Source: Saxidomus purpurata (taxonomy: Eukaryota; Mollusca; Bivalvia; Venerida; Veneridae). Taken from it: a stretch of 64,000 nucleotides of DNA. Positions 11,771-21,281 of the stretch are shown here, in pieces (position 1 is the stretch's first letter; each line of letters opens with the position of its first letter). Both the position numbers and the translations under genes were made by a program. The notes under the pieces are model-generated. The model saw only the letters and a list, made by a program, of their open reading frames with translations. It was not told where the DNA came from and made no database searches. Location of the stretch: the NCBI GenBank assembly GCA_022818135.1, contig JAFMSR010000015.1, forward strand, positions 28,745,628 to 28,809,627, written 5' to 3'.

Positions 11771-12111
11771 TGACAAGTAGAATGTGTAACATTTTTTGGA
11801 TTGAAAAACTTGCTCTGTAAGGCACATTTTAATTGGATAAACCGAATGAAAAAGGTCAATAAAATACTCTTGCGTTTTCAATCTTTCGTGAATGGTTTTA
11901 TAATTTTAGTACGTAAATAGTTCATAGCTATCAACATGATGTTACCTCCAATCTAATGTCAATTATGTGTGAAGATAAATTATATTATCCCGACCAGTGA
12001 ATAAAGGTCAATATTTCGAGTATTAAGTTTTCCTGATCCACATGCAACGGTACGGCCTTAATCACAACTGCGGAAAAAATGTGTAAGCGGCCGTTTTACC
12101 CAGTCGGGAGA

Positions 12112-13840
12112 GCATTTGCCAGGTCCTGAAAGTTTGGACACAGCTTTGTCTGGTCCTGAAAGTTTGGAAACAGCTTTGCCTGGTCCTGAAAGTTTGGACA
12201 CAGCTTTGCCTGGTCCTGAAAGTTTGGACACAGCTTTGCCTAGTCCTGAAAGTTTGGACACAGCTTTGTCTGGCTCTGAAAGTTTGGACACAGCTTTGCC
12301 TAGTCCTGAAAGTTTGGACACAGCTTTGTCTGGTCCTGAAGTGGACACTTTCCTGGGTCCCCTGATGGACCCTCCCCCCGCCTCCCCCGTCTAGTTGCCG
12401 CTCTCCCTTCCTCTGAGTGGACTTTGCTTTTCTGGTCCTGAAAGTTTGGACCAGCTTTGCCTGGTCCTGAAGTTTGGAACAGCTTTGCCTGGCTCCGAAA
12501 GTTTGGACACCCTAGTCCTGAAGTTGGACACACTTTGCCTGGCCCTGAAAGTTTGGACACAGCTTTGCCTGGTCCTGAAAGTTTGGACACAGCTTGCCCC
12601 TTGCCTGGTCCTGAAAGTTTGGAAACAGCTTTGCCTGGCTCTGAAAGTTTGGACACAGCTTTGCCTGGTCCTGAAAGTTTGGAAACAGCTTTGCCTGGTC
12701 CTGAAAGTTTGGACACAGCTTTGCCTGGCTCTGAAAGTTTGGAAACAGCTTTGCCTGGTCCTGAAGTTTCCCCCTTCCCCCCCCGCCCTGAAAGTTTGGA
12801 AACAGCTTTGCCTAGTCCTGAAAGTTTGGAACACTTTGCCTGGCCCTGAAAGTTTGGAAACAGCTTTGCCTGGTCTCTGAAAGTTTGGAACAGCTTTGCC
12901 TGGCTCTGAAAGTTTGGCACGCTTTGCCTGGCTCTGAAAGTTTGGACACTTTGCCTGGCCCTGAAAGTTTGGACCCCGCTTTGTCTGGCCGTTGAAACCC
13001 CTTTCCCTCCCCCCCCCCCTTCCCCCCCCCCCCCCCCCCCCCCAGTTTCCTTTCCCCTGAAGCCGCTGTGGCTGAATTGGAAGCTTTTTCCTTTTCTCTA
13101 GTGCTTTGCCTGGCCTAAAGTTTACATTCTGGCCTGTTTGGCTTCTGGTCCTGAATTACCTCTGCCTGCCTACATCTTTCCCTGAAATTTTGCGACACTT
13201 TGCTCTAATCCGCCGTTTGGTCCCTCCTTTCCCCCCCCCCCCCCCCCCCCCCCCCAAGGAGCTTTGCCGCCCCTGAAGGACACACTTGCCTGGCTCTGAA
13301 AGGGAAGCGGTCCTGAAGGGCACGTGTCTGGCTCTGAAAGTTTGGACACAGCTTTGTCTGGCTCTGAAAGTTTGGAAACAGCTTTGCCTGGTCCTGAAAG
13401 TTTGGAACAGCTTTGCCTGGCTCTGAAAGTTTGGAAACAGCTTTGCTGTCTGGCCTGAAAGTTTGGACACAGCTTTGCCTAGCCGCCTGAAGTTTGGAAC
13501 GCTTTGCCTGTCTGAAAGTTTGGACAAGCTTTGTCTGGCTCTGAAAGTTTGGACACAGCTTTGCCTGGCTCTGAAAGTTTGGACACGGCTTGATTAGTTT
13601 GGTCTATTACTTTGCCCCCCCCCCCCCCCCCCCCCCCCCCTGCCTATGCCTCTGACACTCCCTGATTTCCTGGTCCTGAACATTTCCTGGCTCTGAAAGT
13701 TGGACACAGCTTTGCCTGGTCCTGAAAGTTAGGGCATACGTGTAGCTTTGCCTGGCTCTAACGTTTGGACACAGCTTTGTCTAGTTTATCAGTTTGGACA
13801 TTGCTTTGCCTGGTCCTGAGCGTTTGGACATAGCTTTTGC
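12112..13840 (+). repeat. 30-bp minisatellite array, plus orientation
   Basis: Unit consensus is the 30-mer CTTTGCCTGGTCCTGAAAGT followed by TTGGACACAG, repeated about 40 times with frequent single changes (GGTCC/GGCTC/AGTCC; GGACA/GGAAA). It is broken by non-repeat pieces at about 12345-12430, 12985-13130, 13150-13270 and 13600-13670, several being long C-runs. Since 30 is a multiple of three and the unit lacks stops in several frames, long open frames arise on both strands (decapeptides such as LPGPESLDTA or KAVSKLSGPG). No start context, splice site or known domain supports translation. Confidence 0.93.
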
Positions 13841-13900
13841 CCTGTAAGCGAAGGGTCCCGAGTTCGCGTCCCGGTCCGAGTGTACAGTTTTCTCAAGTTG
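13841..13900 (+). mobile_element. tRNA-like B-box fragment (possible SINE 3' part)
   Basis: The segment around 13855-13880 contains GGGTCCCGAGTTCGCGTCCC, which resembles a tRNA T-arm/B box (GGTTCGAATCC type). The A box that should lie ~40 bases upstream is replaced by minisatellite sequence. It may be a SINE truncated by, or fused to, the array. Confidence 0.35.
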
Positions 13901-14421
13901 TGACATTTGGGGTCTTACTGCATAAAGATAAAACTTGACAGACAGCTCTTGTTTGAGTTCAAAATGACTCTTTACGTACATGCACTATTATTATGTTTTC
14001 TCTGTATTGATAAATGATTTTGTCGTTTAGAAGTTTCTAAAGATTGGATGAAAGCAGATGGTTTCTGAGACATTTAATTCACATTCCTTAGTGTTATTTT
14101 TCAATTACATGTAGTGTTAAGTGCATGAACACAGCCACACAGTCATAATTTCCTTGGATACAGAAGCCATCGGTTTGAATGTGTTTAGTGAGGAAGGGTG
14201 GAATATTAGGGCAGTTTATGTATCGTTTTTATTATCATTTAAGTGTTACAAGTGCACAAACACAATAACCACATTTTTCTCCAGTACCATCATGTATGAA
14301 TGAAATGATATGTGCATTATCATGAATAAATAAATAAGTTTACCCGTGCACCACTCCTATTTATTGTTTGTTGTTTATTATACAAAGGTTTTTATTCTTC
14401 TTCTTTTTGTGACTAGATCTA
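13901..14421. other. Unassigned spacer between array and repeat copy 2
   Basis: No coding or RNA feature recognised. Unique-looking AT-rich DNA with short open frames. Confidence 0.4.
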
Positions 14422-14585
14422 CCACAGTGATGATCCTACGGCTTTGAATTCTGAGGGCATCTCAAACTCTGAGCAGCTATTTTTAGCCTGAAAACGGGTG
14501 GTGTAGAATTTTCCTTGATTTTTTTTATATAATTGTTTATGTCTCTATGAACAGGTAACCTGCACAGACTTTGACAGCAATGAAA
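14422..14585 (+). repeat. ~145-bp repeat, copy 2
   Basis: Second copy of the repeat at 11628-11770, in the same orientation with a few substitutions and small indels. Together the copies bracket the plus-oriented minisatellite array. Confidence 0.85.
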
Positions 14586-14689
14586 TACCTACACGCCAAT
14601 GTAATTTTCTTGCAATATCTTTGAGGACAATAAACTATCTAATTTAATCATCGAAGGCCAGTGACAATAATATGCTTTAAAACATTTTT

Positions 14690-14945
14690 TCTGAGATCAC
14701 GATAATGAGGGCAAACCAACAGGAAGTGGTATTCTATGTCTAGCTAAAGCAGATCTGTACTTGTAATCAGATATTGCATCTAAATATTTCTCTGCTTCAA
14801 ATTTATGTTTGAATATACAATATGTCTGCGGACGACCAGAGTTGTTGATATCAGCATACCACTTTTGCAAATATGTATAAATTATTCTTTGTTTTATGAC
14901 TTGAAAATGTATCGACCTCAAACTGAAATACATGTAGTCCAAGAT
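14690..14945 (-). pseudogene. LINE ORF2 C-terminal fragment
   Basis: An 81-codon minus-strand frame carries VIKQRIIYTYLQKWYADINN, then YCIFKHKFEAEKYLDAI and YKYRSALARHRI. This phrase order resembles the region near the C-terminus of mollusc LINE reverse transcriptases, upstream of the terminal zinc-knuckle-like part. It ends abruptly after the LARHRI phrase and has no RT core, so it is a truncated relic. Assignment is by remembered motif pattern, not by a search. Confidence 0.55.
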
Positions 14946-15655
14946 TGATCAGTATATCTTTGATACAAAATGCCCAATTTTTTCGTTATATGTATTATGT
15001 AGGTCAGAATCGATTTGTAAAAGTCTGTAAATTTGTTTCACAATAGATGTGTCATTTTGTTGTAGTATTTTGATACTAACGGTACTTAACCATATTTATT
15101 TTACAAATGAAGGCTTAGTTCACCGTAAATCGTATTGTCCGAAATTTAACCCTAATTTGTTGGCAGAAGGTGCTGGACAGCCTGAATAAATATATTTACT
15201 ATCGGACCGATTTCACTTTTATTTCCCTATAAGGAAAGTAAGACAGTATTACGTAGTTGACCACTGGCTACTTAAGCAACGGAATAGGTTATACGAGATT
15301 ATACGGACAAAAGGTTTTGTCATATTGATTTTCCCACGCACACATACGTCCATTTATATCTTTTGATTAGCAAAATGCAATTGTTATTACCTATTTTCAG
15401 TCTAACGGTTATTTAACGAGACTCAAAGATTTCATAATTCCAGAGGAAACTTTATTAGTTGTCAAACAGTAAAATGTACATGTAATGTCGAAACTATATA
15501 AACATCTTCGATTTAACTTTTTAATACGCATTGCGGACGACCGGTCACGTGATCAGCTCTCCCCTCACCCTCAAAGTATCTATTGTCTATTTCACACTTA
15601 ACTTACACCTAGTATTGGTTGCAGAAATAGACACAGATTTAAAGACGAGTATCAA
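14946..15655. other. Unassigned spacer
   Basis: Nothing recognisable as gene or RNA. A piece near 15025 ('ctgtaaatttgtttcacaat') echoes sequences near 11247 and 27715 and may be the end of a dispersed repeat. Confidence 0.4.
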
Positions 15656-16375
15656 GCGCTATTAGACCAGACAAGGCTTTCTCTAAAGTCACCGGACCAA
15701 GCAAGGCAATGTTCGTGACTATCGGATCAAACTAAGCTGCGTGAAACTGAATTGACTATGCAAAACTATGTCCTTGACTTTGTGACGAGACAAAGCCGTG
15801 TCCTTGATTATCGGATCCAAAAATCCGTGTTCAAACTCACAGGAACAGGGAAAGCTATGTCCAAACTTTCAGGACCAGGCAAAGCTATGTCCAAACTGAT
15901 AAACTAGACAAAGCTGTGTTCAAACTTTACAGCCAGGCAAAGCTACATGCATGTCCTAACTTTCAGAGCCTGGCAAAGCTACATGTATGTCCTAACTTTC
16001 AGAGCCAGGCAAAGCTGTGTCCAAACTTTCAGGACCACGCAAAGCTGTGTCCAAACTTTCAGGACCAGGCAAAGTTGTGTCCAAACGCTCAGGACCAGGC
16101 AAAGCAGTGTCCAAACGCTCAGGACCAGGCAAGGCAATGTCCAAACTGATAAACGAGAGTAACCTGTGTCCAAACGCTCAGGACCAGGCAAAGCTGTGTC
16201 CAAACTTTATGGACCAGGCAAAGCTATGTCCAAACTTATAAAGCAGACAATGCTGTGTCCAAACGCTCAGGACCAGGAAAAGCAATGTCCAAACTGATTA
16301 ACCAGACAAGGCTGTTTCAAAACTTTCATGATCAGGCAAAGCTATGTCCAAACTAGACAAAGCTGACATGTATCC
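15656..16375 (-). repeat. 30-bp minisatellite array, minus orientation
   Basis: Same 30-bp unit as at 12112-13840 but inverted: on the plus strand it reads CTTTCAGGACCAGGCAAAGC then TGTGTCCAAA. The centre (about 15850-16350) is regular with roughly 17 units; the first ~190 bases are degenerate. Short open frames result (for example repeated CPNFQDQAKL on the plus strand) and have no independent support as protein. Confidence 0.9.
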
Positions 16376-16429
16376 AAATTCACAATACTTCACATACGTT
16401 GGTTCGTGATTAACTCTATCCATATCTAA

Positions 16430-17405
16430 AGGGGGTTTTCTTTCCGTCCAGCTGAGGTTGTTTGCTCATTGGTAGAAAGTCAAGATGAGTCGCCACAATC
16501 TGGTCCAGTCTGACAGGCGACCTATTTGCCTTCAATTGATCTGTGTCTATTAATTTTCAGTCTATTGTATAATCTCTGTATCTCCGTCAGTCCACAATTG
16601 CTTCCAACAACATCTCCTCTGAAACAGATTGGTCAGTGGTGATGAAACTTGGTAGGGGTGTTCCTGGCATGGAGCTGTACCAACTTTGTTAAAAGAATTC
16701 CATTCCAGGCAGAACCATGGTTTACATGGCAACCGAAAGGAAACAATTAAAAAATATTCTTCTAAAAAAACCTTAAGACCCCAGAGCTTAGATGTTTGGT
16801 GTGAGACATCGTCTAGTGGACCTCTACCAAGTTTGTTAAAATATTGTCGCTGGAGTCAATACTGGTCACAAACGGGGTGGTTGCACTTGTTTTACATAGA
16901 CCTTTACAGAAAAAAAAACTTTTAAGTTCTTCTCCAAAACCACACGGCCTAGCGGTTGTTCAAGGAATTTCATTCTAGACAGAACCACGGTTGTCATAGA
17001 AACGGAAAATAAAGATTTTCAAAATCTTTCCATATTAAAAAGTCACCAGAGTTTAGATCATAGGTATGATGCACCGTCTAGTAGATCTCTACCAAGCTTG
17101 TAAAAATCTCGACCCTGGGTCAATATTGGTCCTGCCCGGGAGGGAGGGGGGCACTTGGTTTACATTACACTTCTATAGGAAATAATTATTTTCTCCAAAA
17201 CCACAAAGCCTAGAGCTTAGATATTTGATGTGTAACATTGACTAGTGGACCTCTACCAAGTTTGCTCAAGTCATGTCCTTAGGGTCAAAATTTACCACAT
17301 CTAGGGGAGTCACTGGTTTTCATAAAGACTTATATAGGAACAACTTTTAAAAACCTTCTTCTCCAAAATCACAAGGCCTAGAGCTTAGATATTTAGTACA
17401 GTCAA
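16430..17405 (+). repeat. Array of ~165-bp modules (family shared with 20.2-21.1 kb)
   Basis: The phrase 'cctagagcttagatatttg' recurs in variants near 16771, 16938, 17045, 17202 and 17371. Each is followed by 'agtggacctctaccaag' and then a 'gaccctrgggtcaa' piece, giving a period near 160-170 bp. The same modules occur at 20233-21065. Noncoding. Confidence 0.8.
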
Positions 17406-17504
17406 ACCTGTGAACAAAGACCAATGTTGGGAGGCTACAAATACGATCTTCTTTTTAAAGGTGGTCTTAAATCACAGGTGCTTCTATTATAGGTGAATAG
17501 TGGT

Positions 17505-18245
17505 TAGTCTGATAGGTATGCAAGCCCAAATCACCCTGCATGGCTGTAACACTCGAGAGAGGGGAATAATTACGTTTCACCCACCGCATTGCACGCCTCT
17601 GGATCAACTCTGCCTATTTGATATTGTTTTTTGTGTAATGGCTACAAATGATACAATCATATTCTACTTGTGGCCGGACAGGGGACGTGTACGCCAGTTC
17701 TTTTACTTTTTCATTGCTGGTGGTTATGTTTCGTTTGATGAATCCTAGAGTTCTGTTGGCATTGGTTGTTATCCTTGAGATGTGAGTAGAAGATCTTAGG
17801 ATAAATTTAGCATAATGGACGTACAGGTTCTAAGGCTTGGTCATGAATATAGTTTTCATTTTTAATGACATTTTTACTTTAGTGATGTGTATCACTTAAC
17901 ATTTAGAAGGATTAAATTGCATGTCCAACTGCTTCTCCCAGACCTGCATGCTGTCAAGATCTTGTTGCAGGGATTGAGACTCCGAGAGTGAGTTGATGGT
18001 GAGGAAGACCGCAGCGTCATCGGAAAGAGTCGAACTTGGTATTTAGAGACAGAAGAAGGAATCTGGTTGATGCAGATGACGAAGCAGAGGGGCCCAAGAA
18101 CAGAGCCTTGAGGAACCCCAAAAGTAACAGGAACTTTTGTGGAGCAATCACAGTCTAGGACAACGGTTTGGCTTCGACCAATCAAAAAGGAGCGTTTCCA
18201 GTTGAGAGATTGACAAGAAGTTTAATAACACCCGGTTTGCTGATA
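17505..18245 (-). pseudogene. Frameshifted LINE reverse transcriptase (CR1/Jockey-like)
   Basis: Read on the minus strand from 18245 down, the frame carries FLIGRSQTVVLD, then FGVPQGSVLGPL (the conserved RT turn before the active site). Next comes the catalytic FADD box, disrupted by an apparent one-base loss near 18028 so that DDAAVF continues in another frame. QLDMQFNPSKC follows, and past a stop, NRTLGFIKRNI, VRPQVEYDCI and QRRAMRWV, typical of the thumb/C-terminal part. Several frameshifts and stops make it a dead 5'-truncated copy. It differs from the 8.8-9.7 kb fragment, so at least two LINE lineages are present. Confidence 0.85.
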
Positions 18246-20232
18246 GATATGTCACATGCATCTAGGGGAATTTACAGTATTGCATAGGGTTGAGATATCT
18301 TAATTTTTGGATACACTTTTGGTTTAAAGATAAAGGTGCCAAGGTGTGCCAAAGAACACTGATTGAAACTGATGGTTTAATATGTTAGCCTTGTCAGTGT
18401 TATTTGATTTAAGAATGCCTGTTATTTGATCTTTGAGTGGGGAAACATTTTGGGAGTCTTGTTCCACTAGTATGTCAACAAAGTTTTCTAGGTAGGAATT
18501 GTAGGATTTTTCATTTTAGTTTTAATGAGAGTTTTTATTTTCTTGAATTTACGCACATACAACAACACCTGTGCGGTCGGTTCAAAAGCTAGCGATTATA
18601 TTTGTATTTGTATTTTGCTGAATGATTCAGAGGCAATAGTGCAGGACCTATGCCAAAAGTCGAGTTTACGACGATGCCTTGTAATCAATAATTGACTGTT
18701 TTGGCATCAAGTCTTCGTATAGTCTCACTATTTCCACTTAGAAGGCAGACGAATTTTACAGGTTGACATTTTAGAGTTGTCCGCCTTCTGGAGGTGTGAC
18801 AGTTATAAAATATCAGATCTGTGAAAGGGGTCACACTGAAACGCCAAATTAATAGGCTTGTCTTCATACCTAAACAGGTAGGATGACTATTGTCAGTATA
18901 TGAGCGCTCCAATTTTGTTTTCCTTTACAACAGTCGGCTTGCGGATAAAGTGTACTGTTCAGGAACGGTTAGAAGCAGAATTTAGAATGAATTGATCGGA
19001 ATCAATTAAATGCTTTCACTGAAATTGCAAGCGTTTCATTGAGGATCAATTATTTGTCAATCATTAGTCTCTTTTAACTAGAAATCTGAATAAAGAAGTA
19101 CCATAAATAATGGATGCATCGGTTAGTACAGCTTTTATTATTTTCAACGGCTCTTTATTCGTTCACGCAATTTTACCTCTAATCTCTTACTTTGACAGAT
19201 TAGTTGACAGATCTCGGATAATTTAGATTCGGATATTTTACACTCTGCGGCCAGACATATTTATTTGGTCAAAATCTCCAAAGTTACAGCTATCTACCCA
19301 CATAATTTGGTGGTGTATGGACAAATTTCATTGTCAGCATTATGTTTAATACATGCAATAAATTTATTAAAATATCCAAGAATTGCTCCACAGTGAGAAA
19401 GAACTGCTCTCGCCCCTCCTGGTATAAATGTGGAAGGACAGAAGATACTTGACTTCGGTCTTGTGACTGTGGGGTTTTTGGCAAACGATGAAGGAAGTGG
19501 TCTTAAAAATGTCTGGACCTCAAATGAAGAACGACCTGGGCTGCCTGAACCCTGCATGCTAGTGATTACTGCCTGGTGGCGGGTAACTAAAGGCACTTGG
19601 AGCTCCTAAGCACTCTCAACAGCACTATGCTTGGGGGAGGGAAAAGAGTCCTTTTCATGACTTCCACCTTTTAGCTGCGCTACAGACAGCCCTTATCAGG
19701 GCTTGGTCACTCACACCTAGGTCAAACTGGGTGACCTACTTTTGAACTAGGAATTTGTCAGCTCATGGCATCATCAAGTACTTCAGCAACAAAGAAGGGT
19801 TGCTGCTATGTGTGTTCTGGGGAATGTGGGCTGGCACCCCTACCCTTGTACTGGGTAGCTATGTAGGTAATAAGTCCTCCCTCCTCTGTCCGCACAGCCT
19901 AATGCTGGGGCCACCTCTGGCATTGCTGGTTAGAAGGCTAAGTGTTTTGGGTTCCACGAACACCGGTAACATCATTGGATACCAATGCCAGAAACACATG
20001 TAGTAGAACATATATCAAACTCTGACTTAGACTGACTGTAAATTGCAGTCAGGTAAATTTCTCCTATTTCGGCTAAAATTTTTACTCTAACCGCATCATG
20101 AGAATGATTCTGGGGTCGGTAACATGCTCTAAACAGTGAGCTTTAGGCTCGACCTTTTAAACACAATAAAATAATATTAGTAATAATAAAAACTGTTGAA
20201 AAAAGACAATATTTTGAAATATTTATATTTAT
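18246..20232. other. Unassigned repeat-poor to repeat-like region
   Basis: No exon is recognised. A 100-codon minus-strand frame at 19294-19596, and GC-richer sequence from 19400 to 20000 than its surroundings, suggest an old transposon or pseudogene that I cannot name. The 5' exons of the plus-strand gene starting at 21138 could in principle be here but were not seen. Confidence 0.35.
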
Positions 20233-21065
20233 TAGCTCACCCGGCACAAAGTGCCAGAGTGAGCTATTAGGATCGCATTCCGTCCATCTTTTGGTGTACA
20301 TCGTTTTTTCCTTCACACTCTAGTCTCCTCTGAAACCAAAAGGCCAATAATGATATAACTTGGCTGGGATGTTCCTTGCATGAAGCCCTTTAATAGTTGT
20401 TTCAAAAAATTCCATTCCATGCAGTACTCTGGTTGCTATGGCAACAGAAAGGAAAAGCTTTAAAAATCTTTATCTCAAGGACAGGAAGGCCTAGAGCTTA
20501 GATATTTGGCATGTGGCATTACCTAGTGGACCTCTACCAAGATTGTTCAAATAATTGACTCTGTACGGTGTTGGGGGTGGGGGGGGGGGGGGTCATTTGT
20601 TTTATATTGTGTTTTTATATAGGAAAAACTTCAAAAATCTTCTTTTCTGAAACCACAAGGCTTAGGGCTAAGATATTTAGCATGTGGCATTACCAAGTGG
20701 ACCTCTACCAAGATTGTTCAAGTTATGACCCTCGGGTCAAAATTGACTACCACCCAGGGGTCATTTGTGTTTACATAGGCTTATGTAGGAAATACTTTAA
20801 AAATCTTCTTCTCTGAAACCACAAGGCCTAGAGCTTAGATATTTAGCATATGGCATTACCTGGTGATCTCTACAAAGATTGTTCAAATCGTGACCCCCTT
20901 GTCAAAATTGCCCCTGCCCAGGGGTCTCTTGATTTTACATAGGCTTATATAGAAGAAAATCATTAGTCTAAGGTCAAAATTGACCCTTTCTGCTATTGAT
21001 GATCTTCTGTTATAGCCAATGGTAGCCAGGTGAGTGATACAGAGTCATCTTGACCCTCTTGTTTT
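20233..21065 (+). repeat. Hairpin-led element with ~168-bp tandem modules
   Basis: It opens with a perfect-looking terminal hairpin at 20233-20266 (TAGCTCACCCGGCAC ... GTGCCAGAGTGAGCTA). Modules carrying 'ctagagcttagatatttggc', 'ggacctctaccaagattgtt' and 'caggggtca' start near 20488, 20658 and 20825. It ends with 'gccaggtgagtgatacagag' near 21030. A G-run occupies about 20568-20592. The hairpin start and this ending are a familiar dispersed repeat style in bivalve genomes. Confidence 0.8.
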
Positions 21066-21137
21066 ATATTGTTATGTAGAAGTGGCATTTCATTAATTTT
21101 CCTAGTTTTTCTTGATGTTTACTTGTTTCTATTCTAG

Positions 21138-21281
21138 TCACAGGAAGCCATGCTGAAGAAAAAACTGCAGACATTTTTGGGTGAAATGTTAAAATTTGGG
21201 ACAGTAAAAGGCTTTAAATACTTTGCCATGTATATGAGAGGTAGAGAGGAAATGGTTCTCAGTGTCTTAAATCATCCACAG
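21138..21281 (+). CDS. Unknown gene, first visible exon
   Basis: 48 codons in phase 0-0, preceded by 'tttctattctag' and followed by GTAACT. Contains KKKLQTFLGEMLKFGTVKGF and YMRGREEMVLSVLNHPQ. A second AG six bases downstream (exon start 21144) would drop two residues without changing frame. Confidence 0.82.

Noticed and set aside
12300..12920. 206-codon minus-strand frame and overlapping plus-strand frames of 130-161 codons in the 30-bp array
   Set aside because: They follow from a stop-free 30-bp unit; no start context, splice sites or family motif, and equally long frames exist on both strands.
19294..19596. 100-codon minus-strand frame
   Set aside because: No recognisable motif, overlaps another frame of similar length, and no adjoining exon found; left as unassigned.
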